From the NCBI RefSeq assembly GCF_000381925.1, contig NZ_KB907307.1, positions 744,001 through 808,000 on the forward strand: DNA of 64,000 nucleotides, written 5' to 3'. Both the position numbers and the translations under genes were made by a program. Positions 11,110 through 19,311 of this stretch are shown here, in pieces. Source of the stretch: Nocardia sp. BMG111209 (GTDB taxonomy: Bacteria; Actinomycetota; Actinomycetes; Mycobacteriales; Mycobacteriaceae). A model generated the notes under the pieces. It ran no database searches. It had not been told where the DNA came from and worked only from the letters and a program-made list of their open reading frames with translations. The first letter of the stretch is position 1. Every line of letters starts with the position of its first letter.

Positions 11110-12270
11110 GTGACGACCGTACTGCGCGGCCGGGTGGTGACCGGGACCGAGGCGGGGGCGATCACGGACGCGGTGGTGGCCTTCGACGGGCCCACGATCG
11201 AATTCGTCGGTCCCGCCGAGGAATTCGAGGGCGATCTGCCGCCGGTCGAACCGGTGCTGGTGCTGCCCGGACTGGTGGACGTGCACTGCCACGGCGGCGG
11301 CGGTTTCGGCTTCCCGGACGCGGACGAGGCGGGGATCGCGGCGGCCGCGGCGTTCCATCGGGGGCGCGGCACCACCACCCTGGTCGGTTCCCTGGTGTCG
11401 GCGACCGAGGCCGAACTCGCCGAGCGCATCGGCATATTGGGCAAGGCCGTGGACGACGGGCTGCTGGCCGGGATCCATCTGGAGGGACCGTTCATCAGCG
11501 TGCACCGGCCCGGTGCGCACGCCCCGGACCGGATCGTGCCCGGCGATCCGGCGATGTTGCGGCGGTTGCTGGAACGGGCGGACGGGCGCGTGGTGTCGGT
11601 GACGATCGCACCCGAGACCGAGAACTTCGACGAGCTCGGCGATCTGGTCGCGGAGGCCGGGGCGGTGCTGTCGCTCGGGCACACCGTCGCCGATTACGCG
11701 CGCTCCTCGCATGCGCTGTGGCGCGGCGGCCGGATCTCGGTGACCCATCTGTGCAACGGGATGCCGACGCTCGAGCACCGGCACCCGAACTTCCTCACCG
11801 CGGCGCTGTCCGCGGCCGCGCACGGGGTGGCGGTCGCCGAGGTGATCGGCGACGGCGTGCATCTCGCCTACGGCACCGTGCGGATGCTGTTCGATACCCT
11901 CGGCGCCCGGCACATCGCGCTGATCACCGACGCGATGGCCGCCGCCGGGCAGCCGGACGGCCGCTACCGGCTCGGTAGCCTGGATGTGGTGGTGACCGAC
12001 GGGGTCTCGCGCCTGGACGGCCCGGACGGGCCCGGCGCCATCGCCGGTGGCACCGCGTCCGCGTCGGATGTGCTGCGGCGCACGGTGTTCTGCGCCGCGG
12101 TCGACCTGTGCTCGGCGGTCACGGCGGCGTCCGCTACCGGGGCCCGCCTGCTCGGCCGCGCGCATCGCATCGGCGCGCTGCGGCCCGGAGCCGCCGCCGA
12201 CGTGCTGGTGACCGATACCCGGCTGTGGCCGGTACGCGTGTACAAGGAAGGAGCCCTGTGGAACTCGTGA
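11110..12270 (+). CDS. nagA: N-acetylglucosamine-6-phosphate deacetylase
   Basis: A 386-residue amidohydrolase that removes acetate from N-acetylglucosamine-6-phosphate made by the PTS. Family marks are PGLVDVHCHGGGGFGFPD, the metal glutamate in GIHLEGPFIS, SLGHTVADY, THLCNGM, and the catalytic aspartate in ALITDAMAAAG. The GTG at 11110 was chosen because sequence upstream overlaps ptsI in another frame; no strong ribosome site is seen, so the start is less certain than the product. It overlaps nagB by 13 bp. Confidence 0.93.
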   Translation: MTTVLRGRVVTGTEAGAITDAVVAFDGPTIEFVGPAEEFEGDLPPVEPVLVLPGLVDVHCHGGGGFGFPDADEAGIAAAAAFHRGRGTTTLVGSLVSATEAELAERIGILGKAVDDGLLAGIHLEGPFISVHRPGAHAPDRIVPGDPAMLRRLLERADGRVVSVTIAPETENFDELGDLVAEAGAVLSLGHTVADYARSSHALWRGGRISVTHLCNGMPTLEHRHPNFLTAALSAAAHGVAVAEVIGDGVHLAYGTVRMLFDTLGARHIALITDAMAAAGQPDGRYRLGSLDVVVTDGVSRLDGPDGPGAIAGGTASASDVLRRTVFCAAVDLCSAVTAASATGARLLGRAHRIGALRPGAAADVLVTDTRLWPVRVYKEGALWNS

Positions 12271-13040
12271 TCGCCGACGACGCCGCGGCCGCGGGCCGGC
12301 TCGCGGGTGGCATCATGGCCGACCACATCGGCGGCGGTGCGCACGCGATCGGCCTGGCCACCGGATCGTCACCGCTGGGCGCCTATCGCGAGCTGATCCG
12401 CCGGCATCGCGCGCAGGGCCTGAGTTTCCGGCAGGTGCAGGCGTTCCTGCTCGACGAGTACATCGGCCTCCCGCCGGGCCATCCGCAGTCGTACGCGCGC
12501 TACATCCGCGACGAATTCACCTCGCACGTCGACATCGCCGACGCCGCGGTGCACAGCCCCGACGGCAACGCCGCCGACATCCCTTCCGCCGCAGCGAGTT
12601 ACGAGCAGATGATCGCCACCCGCGGCCCGATCGCGGTGCAGATCCTCGGCATCGGCGGCAACGGCCACCTCGGCTTCAACGAGCCCGGTTCGTCGCTGCG
12701 CTCGCGCACCCGGGTGAAGACGCTGACCCCGAAGACCCGCGCCGACAACGCCCGCTTCTTCGGCGACGACCTGTCCCGGGTGCCGACCCACGTCCTCACC
12801 CAGGGCCTCGGCACCATCGGCGACGCCGGGCATCTGCTGATGATCGCCACCGGCGCGGCCAAGGCCGAGGCCGTCGCCGCCGCCGTGGAGGGCCCGGTGT
12901 CGGCGTTCTGCCCGGCCTCGATCCTGCAGATGCATCCGCACGTCACGGTGATCGTGGACCCGCCCGCCGCCGCCTACCTGCGGGCGATCGACTATTACCG
13001 GTTCGCGTTCACGAACAAGCCCGCGTGGCAAGGATTCTGA
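12258..13040 (+). CDS. nagB: Glucosamine-6-phosphate deaminase
   Basis: A 260-residue isomerase/deaminase that converts glucosamine-6-phosphate to fructose-6-phosphate and ammonia, delivering the sugar to glycolysis. It shows the family motifs GLATGSSPLGAYREL, FLLDEYIGL and GIGGNGHLGFNEPGSS. The GTG at 12258 has a strong ribosome site AAGGAAGGAG at 12244-12253 located inside the 3' end of nagA. It is the last gene of the PTS-nag operon. Together these genes import and fully convert N-acetylglucosamine. Confidence 0.95.
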   Translation: MELVIADDAAAAGRLAGGIMADHIGGGAHAIGLATGSSPLGAYRELIRRHRAQGLSFRQVQAFLLDEYIGLPPGHPQSYARYIRDEFTSHVDIADAAVHSPDGNAADIPSAAASYEQMIATRGPIAVQILGIGGNGHLGFNEPGSSLRSRTRVKTLTPKTRADNARFFGDDLSRVPTHVLTQGLGTIGDAGHLLMIATGAAKAEAVAAAVEGPVSAFCPASILQMHPHVTVIVDPPAAAYLRAIDYYRFAFTNKPAWQGF

Positions 13041-13058
13041 GCCCGGCGGCGGGTGGCG

Positions 13059-13064
13059 TATACT
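13059..13064 (+). promoter_or_regulatory. Candidate -10 element of the hydratase cluster
   Basis: TATACT stands 57 bp ahead of the chosen start at 13122, in an otherwise GC-rich gap of about 80 bp after nagB. A start of transcription near 13071 would give a leader of about 50 bases. No clear -35 element was recognised. Confidence 0.35.
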
Positions 13065-13121
13065 GATTGTGCGTTTTTCCTGGCAGCGATGAATATCGAC
13101 GGTCGGAAAGCGGGTGACGTT

Positions 13122-13550
13122 ATGTCGTCGAGTGTGCAGTTCGATCTGATGCAGCGGCGAGTATCCGATATCGGCCCGGTGGAGCGTACGCCACTGGACT
13201 CGCCGTACACGATATCCACCGATCTCTACGAGGCGTTGCGGCATATTCCGCACGATGTCGGCGGTCAGGCCGATCTACCGGTTCCCTACCTCGAGAAGGA
13301 GGAGGAGAACTGGGAGATGAACACCTACGTCACCTGCGAATGTCTGGCGTGGCGCGGAGTGTGGAATGCGGAAATGCGGCGACGCGCGGAGAACGATCTG
13401 GGTGCGACATTGTATTTCGGTCTGCCGTACTATGCGCGATGGGCCACGGTCGCCACGAAGACCCTGATCGATCAGGGGCTGATCACCCCCGACGAATTGT
13501 CCGCGAAAATCGATGAGGTGCGCGCCCGCCTGCGGAAGGCGGCATCATGA
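13122..13550 (+). CDS. Nitrile hydratase beta N-terminal-like subunit (thiocyanate hydrolase beta-like)
   Basis: A 142-residue protein like the N-terminal half of the nitrile hydratase beta subunit, seen in PVPYLEKEEENWE, the downstream tract MNTYVTCECLAWRGVWN, and the helical end ITPDELSAKIDEVRARL. In thiocyanate hydrolase of Thiobacillus thioparus the beta subunit corresponds to this half and is encoded first, as here. The ATG at 13122 has GGAAAG 11 bp upstream; an ATG at 13089 lacks a ribosome site but would give 153 residues, closer to the thiocyanate hydrolase length. The end overlaps the next gene by 4 bp (ATGA). Product and substrate are inferred. Confidence 0.75.
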   Translation: MSSSVQFDLMQRRVSDIGPVERTPLDSPYTISTDLYEALRHIPHDVGGQADLPVPYLEKEEENWEMNTYVTCECLAWRGVWNAEMRRRAENDLGATLYFGLPYYARWATVATKTLIDQGLITPDELSAKIDEVRARLRKAAS

Positions 13551-13846
13551 CCCGTTTCGAGATCGGCGACCGGGTCACCGTGCGGGACGCCACGACGTTG
13601 TTCCACACCCGTACGCAGGCCTACACGCGCGGATGTACCGGCGTGGTGGTCGAGCATCGGCCCGACTGGATCATTCCGGAGGACGAGGCGTGGGGCCGCG
13701 ACCGCGACGGCCGCACGGAGCCGTTCTATGTGGTGCGCTTCCGGCAGTCCGAATTGTGGTCGGACTATACGGGTTTCGAGATCGATACGCTCGAAACCGA
13801 ATTCAGCGAACGTTGGCTCGAGCCCGCGGAGGAGGCGGCGACATAG
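13547..13846 (+). CDS. Nitrile hydratase beta C-terminal-like subunit (thiocyanate hydrolase alpha-like)
   Basis: A 99-residue protein matching the SH3-like C-terminal domain of nitrile hydratase beta subunits: FEIGDRVTVRD at the start, the RGCTGVV turn, and PFYVVRFRQSELW, the common end of that domain. In ordinary nitrile hydratases this is fused to the preceding gene's product; the split is the hallmark of thiocyanate hydrolase and three-subunit toyocamycin-type nitrile hydratases. The ATG overlaps the previous stop by 4 bp and the next gene starts immediately after its stop, so all subunits are made together. Confidence 0.8.
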   Translation: MTRFEIGDRVTVRDATTLFHTRTQAYTRGCTGVVVEHRPDWIIPEDEAWGRDRDGRTEPFYVVRFRQSELWSDYTGFEIDTLETEFSERWLEPAEEAAT

Positions 13847-14560
13847 ATGGGCGCACATCATCATCACCACGGTAACGGTCACTCGCACGACGACCACGAA
13901 CCCATTCGGGAGGCACCGGAGATCAGCGAATTCGAGGTGCTGGAACTGGCTGTCCGGGAACTGTCCATCGAGAAGGGACTCTTCTCGGCCGAGGACCATC
14001 GTCGGTTCTCGGAATGGGCCGAGAACATCGGTCCGGCGGGCGGTTCCCGGCTCGTCGCGAAGGCCTGGACGGATCCGGAATTCAAGCGGCGACTGCTCGA
14101 CGACGGCACCGCGACGTGCGCCGAGGTCGGTATCGATTGGCGGGATCCGACGGGTAAGGGCACGCCGAGCGATTACACGTACTTCTACGTCCTGGAGAAT
14201 ACGCCGGACGTGCACAACGTGATCGTCTGCACGCTGTGTTCCTGCTACCCGCGCCCGGTCCTCGGCATGTCGCCGGACTGGTATCGCACCCCGAACTACC
14301 GGCGCCGGCTCGTGCGCCGGCCCCGGGAGGTACTGGCCGAGTTCGGATTGCACGTGCCGCCGAGTGTGGAAGTGCGGGTGCATGATTCGAACCAGAAGTC
14401 GCGTTTCATGGTCATGCCGATGCGGCCGGCGGGGACCGACGACTGGACCGAGGCGGAACTCGCGGCCATCGTCACCCGCGACACCATGATCGGGGTGGCC
14501 GTGCCGCAGGTCGACTGGACCGCCACCCGCGCGCCGTCCGAGCTCGGAGGTCACCGATGA
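13847..14560 (+). CDS. Cobalt-type nitrile hydratase / thiocyanate hydrolase catalytic subunit
   Basis: The 237-residue catalytic subunit of a metal hydratase. The metal-claw motif VCTLCSC has its cysteines at residues 128, 131 and 133; threonine after the first cysteine is typical of cobalt enzymes, and the second and third cysteines are normally oxidised to sulfinate and sulfenate. The start is unusual: within its first 17 residues is MGAHHHHHGNGHSHDDH, a histidine cluster that may bind or store metal. Nitrile hydration or thiocyanate hydrolysis to carbonyl sulfide and ammonia are both possible; gene order favours the thiocyanate hydrolase-like group. The ATG directly abuts the preceding stop. 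Confidence 0.88.
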   Translation: MGAHHHHHGNGHSHDDHEPIREAPEISEFEVLELAVRELSIEKGLFSAEDHRRFSEWAENIGPAGGSRLVAKAWTDPEFKRRLLDDGTATCAEVGIDWRDPTGKGTPSDYTYFYVLENTPDVHNVIVCTLCSCYPRPVLGMSPDWYRTPNYRRRLVRRPREVLAEFGLHVPPSVEVRVHDSNQKSRFMVMPMRPAGTDDWTEAELAAIVTRDTMIGVAVPQVDWTATRAPSELGGHR

Positions 14561-14886
14561 CCGGCCCGTACCGGGTGTTGCTCGACGCGTCGGCGGGCCT
14601 CGCCGGCGAGCCACCGCAGACGCTGCCGGGGATGGAACGCCACCGCGCGCCGTGGGAGTCCAGTATGCAGGCGACCTGCGAATGCCTGTCCTGGCGTGGG
14701 GCGCTGGACAATCTCGAGCGCAGGCGGGCCGAGGATGTCCTCGGTGCGTCGCTGTACCGGGAATTTCCCGTGCACACCCATCCGGCGCTGGTGGCCGCGC
14801 ACACCCTGCTGGACAAGGGCCTCATTGCGGAGGAGGAGCTGAGCCGCAAGATGCGCGAGGTGCGGGCCCGGCTGGAGGAGGACTGA
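14557..14886 (+). CDS. Hydratase activator-like protein (P15K-like)
   Basis: A 109-residue protein related in sequence to the beta N-terminal-like subunit at 13122, sharing the ATCECLSWRGALDNLERRR segment and a C-terminal helix ending in KMREVRARLEED. Nitrile hydratase activators belong to this family, and thiocyanate hydrolase of T. thioparus needs the activator P15K encoded next to its genes. It probably helps insert cobalt and mature the claw cysteines. The start overlaps the catalytic subunit stop by 4 bp. Its identity as activator rather than a structural subunit is inferred from size and place. Confidence 0.7.
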   Translation: MTGPYRVLLDASAGLAGEPPQTLPGMERHRAPWESSMQATCECLSWRGALDNLERRRAEDVLGASLYREFPVHTHPALVAAHTLLDKGLIAEEELSRKMREVRARLEED

Positions 14887-14891
14887 GAGAC

Positions 14892-14923
14892 AAACAAGTC
14901 AAGTGGCTTGTTTAATAACTTGT
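14892..14923. promoter_or_regulatory. Inverted repeats, likely HxlR operator
   Basis: AAACAAG (14892-14898) and CTTGTTT (14907-14913) form a perfect 7-bp inverted repeat with an 8-bp spacer. A further ACTTGT half-site follows at 14918-14923, facing the ACAAGT at 14894-14899. The block is AT-rich and precedes the membrane-protein gene. HxlR regulators commonly bind such short ACAAGT-like dyads, and a shorter ACAA-5-TTGT dyad lies in the HxlR gene's own upstream region near 16430. Confidence 0.55.
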
Positions 14924-15014
14924 CTGTGAGTTACGGTTTCGAGTGCGGGTGCCGCCGGTCCACCGGGGCGGCGGCACCCGGTCCGCCGTCCGGCGCATCG
15001 AAACGGAGCACGTC

Positions 15015-15764
15015 ATGTTCACGGCCCTGTCCCTCCTCTGGTTTCTCGTCGTCCTCTCCGTCGCCGCGGTCGCGGTCGTGACGGCGCTGTCCCTGTACGC
15101 CGCGGCCGTCGCCGCCGGTTCCGGCCGCGAGGTCGCGCGGCGGATCGCCGCCGGATTCGGCCTGGTCTGGCTGGTCTGGGCCGCCGTCACCACCGCACTC
15201 GCGGCCACGCACGTCTACCGTTTCGCCGAGGATGCGGTGAAGCCCTGGCTGGCAGCGGGTTTCGCGGTTCCGGTGATGATCCTGCTCGCGCTGTCGCGGA
15301 TTCCGGCGGTCACCCGGGTGCTGTCGCATCCCGCCGCGCGGGTGCACCTGATCCGGCCGCACGAGGTGCGGATCATGGGTGTCGTCTTCCTGCTCGCGCT
15401 GGCCCTGCGGGATCTGCCCCCGTTGTTCGCGTGGCCCGCCGCCCTGGGCGATATCGCGATCGGCTGGTCCGCGACGCGGCTGATCCGCGGCGTGCGGGCC
15501 GGCGGCGCGGAGCGGAAGACGTTGTGGCTGAACCTCTTCGGGATGCTCGACTTCGTCGTCGCGTTCGCGATCGGCATCCTCGCCGCGCCGGGGCGGGCGC
15601 AGGTACTGCACCTCGCGCCGTCCACCGAGCAGGTGTCGGTGCTACCGCTGGTGCTGGTGCCGACGGCCGCGGTGCCGGTGCTGTTCACGCTGCACGTGCT
15701 CTCGCTGGCGAATTCGCGTGCGGTGGCGCCGATCCCGGCGGTCGCGGCGGCGGCCCGGTCCTAG
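15015..15764 (+). CDS. Multi-pass membrane protein of unknown function
   Basis: A 249-residue hydrophobic protein with about seven membrane segments, the first being ALSLLWFLVVLSVAAVAVV. No catalytic or transport motif was recognised. The ATG at 15015 has GGAG six bases ahead, and it follows the inverted repeats at 14892-14923. It ends tail-to-tail with the HxlR gene, overlapping by 4 bp. HxlR regulators often control a nearby membrane or redox protein in response to small electrophiles, so this is a probable target, but the function is unknown. Confidence 0.75.
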   Translation: MFTALSLLWFLVVLSVAAVAVVTALSLYAAAVAAGSGREVARRIAAGFGLVWLVWAAVTTALAATHVYRFAEDAVKPWLAAGFAVPVMILLALSRIPAVTRVLSHPAARVHLIRPHEVRIMGVVFLLALALRDLPPLFAWPAALGDIAIGWSATRLIRGVRAGGAERKTLWLNLFGMLDFVVAFAIGILAAPGRAQVLHLAPSTEQVSVLPLVLVPTAAVPVLFTLHVLSLANSRAVAPIPAVAAAARS

Positions 15765-16411
15765 CGCGCGGACAGCGCGAACATGCGCCGGAACCGATCC
15801 ACCGCCTCGGCGTCGCCGTCGAAACGCAGTCGCGGGGACAGTTCCCGGCGCAGTTCGGCTGTACCGGAACGGAAGCGGACGAGGTCGCCGGCGCCGGCGG
15901 TGAGCCGCACCGCGGGCGCCGCGCGGCCCGGCCCGAGAATGCCGTCCCGGACCGAGAATTCGAAGACCCGGCCGCCGATCGTCGCCTGATAACCGGTGGC
16001 GTCGGCCGGCGCGTGGGACGGATCGAACGCCAGCAGGACACCGGCGAGGAAGCCGTTGAGCGGCGTCGCGTCCGCCCCGTCGTCCGGCGGCGCCACCATC
16101 GGCAGGCCGAACCAGGCCAGCGACTGCAGGACGGGAAATACTCGCCGCCAACCGGTCTCGCTCATCGAGTAGACCGTGCGGGCGACCGGCGGCGGCAGTT
16201 CGGTGCGCTCGATCAGCCCCGATTCCTCGAGCTCCCGCAGCCGGTCGGCGAGCAGGTTGGTGGCGATGCCCGGCAGCTCGGCGCGCAGATCGCTGTACCG
16301 CCGTGCGCCGCCGAGCAGTTCGCGGAAGATCAGCAGGGTCCACCGCTCGCCGAGGGCGTCGAGCCCCTTCGCGATCGGGCAGTTCTGGTCGTAGCTGCGC
16401 CGTTTCTGCAC
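15761..16411 (-). CDS. HxlR-family transcriptional regulator with C-terminal extension
   Basis: A 216-residue regulator. The N-terminal 100 residues are an HxlR winged helix: NCPIAKGLDALGERWTLLI, FRELLGGARRYSDL, TNLLADRLRELEESGLIER. The cysteine in NCP is the redox-sensing position of the family. The C-terminal half has no clear HxlR counterpart and resembles a small ligand-binding (SCP2-like) domain; that is weakly supported. It converges with the membrane-protein gene and probably binds the dyads at 14892-14923 and near 16430. Confidence 0.85.
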   Translation of the reverse strand: MQKRRSYDQNCPIAKGLDALGERWTLLIFRELLGGARRYSDLRAELPGIATNLLADRLRELEESGLIERTELPPPVARTVYSMSETGWRRVFPVLQSLAWFGLPMVAPPDDGADATPLNGFLAGVLLAFDPSHAPADATGYQATIGGRVFEFSVRDGILGPGRAAPAVRLTAGAGDLVRFRSGTAELRRELSPRLRFDGDAEAVDRFRRMFALSAR

Positions 16412-16445
16412 GAAAGAAACTCTACCAACCGGACAAATTAGTTGT

Positions 16446-17981
16446 TCACGACAGCAGGCGGCGGAGCACCCTGTTGCCGAAGCCGTGTTTGATCACCAGC
16501 TCCAAGCTGCGAATCGTCTTGTCCGAGTAGGGATACCAGATACTCTCCTGCTTCGGCTGCCAGCGGTCGATCAGGATCGGCAGCGCATGGGTGAAGCCGC
16601 GCAGCGCGTCGAGGCCGTTGACGTGGCCGAGGCCGCTGTTCTTGCGGCCGCCGAACGGGGCCTCCGGCACGCCGTAGATGACGGACGCGTCGTTGTGCAC
16701 CACCGAGCCGGTGTTCAGGCGGGTGGCGATGCTGCGGGCCTTGGCCGCGTCCTTGGTGAACACCGAACCGCTGAGGCCGTACTGCGAGTCGTTGGCCAGG
16801 CGGATCGCCTCGTCCTCGTCGCGCACCCGCATGATCGCGGCGACCGGGCCGAAGGTCTCCTCGGTCATGATCTCCATGTCGTGGTTGGCGTCCACGATCA
16901 CGGTGGGCTGGAAGTACAGGCCGTTACCGGCCGCGGGTGCGCCGCCGACCACGATATCGGCGCCCTTGGCCTTCGCGTCGTCGACGTGGCGGGCCACCAC
17001 ATCCATCTGGCGGTCCCAGAACAGCGGGCCCATATCGGTGTCGCCGGGACCGTAGGTGACCTCGGCGGCGCGCTTGGACACCAGCCGGATGAACTCGTCG
17101 GCGACGCTGTCCACCACGTAGATCCGCTCGACGCTCATGCACACCTGACCGGTGTTGAACATCGACAGGTACACCGCGCCGGCGGCCGCGCGGTCGAGAT
17201 CGGCGTCGGCGCAGACGATCATCGCGTCCTTACCGCCGAGTTCCAGCGTGCAGGGCAGCAGCCGCTCGGCGCAGGCCGCGGCGATCCTGCGCCCGGTGCC
17301 CACGCTGCCGGTGAAGCACACCTTGTCGATCTCGGCGGCGACCAGCGCCGCGCCGGTCTCGCCGTCGCCGTGCACGACCTGCACGACATCGGCGGGGACG
17401 CCGGCCTCGTGCAGGATCTTCACCGCCCACTCGCCCGAGCGCGGGGTGACCTCCGAGGGCTTCAGCACGGCGGTGTTGCCGGCCAGCAGCGCCTGCACGA
17501 CGGGGTTGAGCGACAACACGAACGGGCCGTTCCACGGGGTGATCACGCCGACCACGCCGAGCGGCTGATAGTGCACGAACAGCTTCTTCATCGACTTCAG
17601 ATAGCCGTGCAGCGGCTGCCGGTGCGGCTTCAGATCGCGCGGCGCGCGATGGGTCCAGAACGCGAGGAAATCGCACGACGGCACGATCTCCACCGCCAGC
17701 GCCTCGGTCTGCGGCTTCCCGGTCTCCGCGCGGACGGTCGCGATGATCTCGTCGCGCCGGGCCACCAGCACATCGATCGCCGAGCGCAGGATGGCGGCGC
17801 GCTCGGCCACCGGCCTTGCCGCCCAAGCGGGTTGGGCCGCGCGCGCCCGCGCCACCGCCGCCGCCACGTCGTCGGCGGTGCTCACCTCCACCTCGTCGAT
17901 GCGGTGGCGGTCCACCGGACTGTCCAGGACGAGCCGGCGTCGGTCACCGGCGGCCGCCGGGGCGGATTGAACGATGGCCAT
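16446..17981 (-). CDS. NAD(P)-dependent aldehyde dehydrogenase
   Basis: A 511-residue aldehyde dehydrogenase that oxidises an aldehyde to its acid. Visible are the cofactor segment ITPWNGPFVLSLNP, the catalytic glutamate in LELGGKDAMIV, and the catalytic cysteine in FNTGQVCMSVERIYV. The C-terminal GGRKNSGLGHVNG is the usual family end. It lies downstream of the ferredoxin and SDR genes on the same strand, about 130 bp away, so may be in one operon or have its own promoter in that gap. No operator-like dyad of the shared type is seen in the gap. Confidence 0.92.
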   Translation of the reverse strand: MAIVQSAPAAAGDRRRLVLDSPVDRHRIDEVEVSTADDVAAAVARARAAQPAWAARPVAERAAILRSAIDVLVARRDEIIATVRAETGKPQTEALAVEIVPSCDFLAFWTHRAPRDLKPHRQPLHGYLKSMKKLFVHYQPLGVVGVITPWNGPFVLSLNPVVQALLAGNTAVLKPSEVTPRSGEWAVKILHEAGVPADVVQVVHGDGETGAALVAAEIDKVCFTGSVGTGRRIAAACAERLLPCTLELGGKDAMIVCADADLDRAAAGAVYLSMFNTGQVCMSVERIYVVDSVADEFIRLVSKRAAEVTYGPGDTDMGPLFWDRQMDVVARHVDDAKAKGADIVVGGAPAAGNGLYFQPTVIVDANHDMEIMTEETFGPVAAIMRVRDEDEAIRLANDSQYGLSGSVFTKDAAKARSIATRLNTGSVVHNDASVIYGVPEAPFGGRKNSGLGHVNGLDALRGFTHALPILIDRWQPKQESIWYPYSDKTIRSLELVIKHGFGNRVLRRLLS

Positions 17982-18111
17982 GATCTGCTCCTCACCCAGT
18001 GCCGAGACTGCAACTGGTTCTCTTTGTAAGGTAGCGGATCCGGCTGGGCAGATCTCTACATCAGGCGCATAAAAATGACACCTGTTTCAGAAGTGTGGCG
18101 GGCAGGTCCCG

Positions 18112-18300
18112 TCAGGTGAGCAGGATGGCCCGTTCGGGGCAGTTGTCGGCGGCCTCCCGGGCCTTGTCCCGGAGCTCGGCGGGGACGTCGGCGACCAGGA
18201 CGGTGCCGTGGCCCTCGGCGTCGAGATCGAAGACCTCGGGGCAGATCTCCCAGCAGCGGGCGTGGCCCTGGCAGCGATCGGGATCGACGGCGACGTGCAT
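18112..18300 (-). CDS. [3Fe-4S] ferredoxin, P450-partner type
   Basis: A 62-residue ferredoxin. Cluster residues are in CQGHARC, where histidine replaces the second cysteine of a [4Fe-4S] site, and in DNCPERAI near the C-terminus. This pattern is typical of actinobacterial [3Fe-4S] ferredoxins that pass electrons to cytochromes P450. The ATG has a GAGGAG ribosome site. It follows the SDR gene by 35 bp on the same strand and probably serves the P450 at 26631 or the Rieske oxygenase at 23770; no ferredoxin reductase is present in the window. Confidence 0.93.
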   Translation of the reverse strand: MHVAVDPDRCQGHARCWEICPEVFDLDAEGHGTVLVADVPAELRDKAREAADNCPERAILLT

Positions 18301-18335
18301 GAACGGTATCTCCTCGGCGTGGTGGGGAATTCGGA

Positions 18336-19151
18336 TCAGAAGGTGGCGGCGACGGCCCACGGGCCCTCGGTGAACGGGCGGCCGAGCACTTCCATGCTGA
18401 AGACGATACGGCCGGTGACCGCCGCCGGGTCGGACGTGCACAGCACGTGGGCGGCCTCGGGCATGGCGTCGTCCGGCTCGACCGGCGCGTTGTCGGGGGT
18501 GTGCGGCGAGACCACGGCCACGCCCGGGGTCATCACCAAACCCGAAGTGCCGAGCGAATTCACGCTCACGCCGGTGCCGTGCAGCTCGGCGGCCAGGCCG
18601 GTGGTGAGGCGGTCCAGGGCGGACTTGTACATGCCGTAGGGCACGCAGCCGTCCTTGGCCCACTCCGGATACGGCGGGCCGAGCGGGTGGCGGGCCTGTT
18701 TGGAGGTGATGTTGAGGATCCAGCCGCGGCCGCGGTCGACCATGCCCGGCGCGGCCAGCTGGCACAGCCGGAACGGCGCGGTGACCATGATCTGCTGCAT
18801 CACCGCGTTGCGGCGCGGCGGCACGTCCAGCGCCGGGCCGTAGAAGTTGACCCCGGCGTTGTTCACCAGCGTGTCGACCGGGCCGAGGGCCTCCTCGGCG
18901 CGGGCCACCACGGTGTCGAGATGCCCGGGGTCGGTGAGGTCGGCCGGAATCGCCGCCGCCCGGCCGCCGGCCGCGCGGATGTTCTCGACCACCTCTTCGA
19001 TCGAGCCGGGCAGGCGCGATTCGCCCGGGCCCGCCGTGCGGGCGACCACCGCCACCGCGGCGCCCGCGGCCGCGAACCGCTCGGCGATCCGCGCGCCGAT
19101 GCCGCGGCTGGCGCCGGTGACTATGGCCACGCGGCCGTCCATCGATCCCAC
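18336..19151 (-). CDS. Short-chain dehydrogenase/reductase
   Basis: A 271-residue SDR with the full set of marks: VTGASRGIGARIAERF for cofactor binding, LVNNAGVNFYG, the serine in NITSKQ, and the YGMYK form of the YxxxK motif. The GTG at 19151 is chosen over the ATG at 19142 because GGGGAG lies five bases before it. A longer in-frame reading to 19406 is not conserved in character and would cross the operator sites. It diverges from the amidohydrolase at 19312, with two operator dyads in the shared 160-bp region, and heads the SDR-ferredoxin transcript. Confidence 0.9.
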   Translation of the reverse strand: MGSMDGRVAIVTGASRGIGARIAERFAAAGAAVAVVARTAGPGESRLPGSIEEVVENIRAAGGRAAAIPADLTDPGHLDTVVARAEEALGPVDTLVNNAGVNFYGPALDVPPRRNAVMQQIMVTAPFRLCQLAAPGMVDRGRGWILNITSKQARHPLGPPYPEWAKDGCVPYGMYKSALDRLTTGLAAELHGTGVSVNSLGTSGLVMTPGVAVVSPHTPDNAPVEPDDAMPEAAHVLCTSDPAAVTGRIVFSMEVLGRPFTEGPWAVAATF

Positions 19152-19210
19152 AACTGCTCCCCGCGACAACGTTCGCCGGCGCCCTTCGCCGGACCGGGCC
19201 TCATGGTAGC

Positions 19211-19226
19211 AAAGTAAGTACCCACT
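19211..19226 (-). promoter_or_regulatory. Operator-like dyad, site B
   Basis: On the minus strand this reads AGTGGGTACTTACTTT, close to the shared consensus. It lies about 60 bp ahead of the SDR start at 19151, just downstream of TATCTA, a possible -10 for that gene. Position suggests repression of the SDR-ferredoxin transcript. Confidence 0.6.
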
Positions 19227-19262
19227 TTCTCTAGATATCCGGGACCCGGCCCGGCTATCTTG

Positions 19263-19278
19263 AGTGAGTACCTGCTCA
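19263..19278 (+). promoter_or_regulatory. Operator-like dyad, site C
   Basis: AGTGAGTACCTGCTCA matches the consensus at all 16 positions and is one of the two best sites in the window. It lies 33 bp before the amidohydrolase start at 19312, directly after TATCTT, a possible -10. With site B it covers both arms of a divergent promoter. Confidence 0.68.
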
Positions 19279-19311
19279 GTAGTGGCCGTGTGCCCCGGAA
19301 GGACGTGAATC

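Noticed and set aside
13847..13900. Histidine run suggesting a cloning tag
   Set aside because: The gene is embedded in a natural overlapping operon and the run is mixed with Gly, Ser and Asp, not a vector sequence.
18001..18090. Tenth copy of the shared dyad ahead of the aldehyde dehydrogenase at 16446
   Set aside because: The gap has GTAAGG and AGTGTGG-like words but no arrangement matching the consensus on either strand.
19211..19278. KstR- or KstR2-type operators of steroid regulons
   Set aside because: The dyads lack the AAC-GTT core of KstR and the CAAG-CTTG core of KstR2; they fit a different TetR-type motif.
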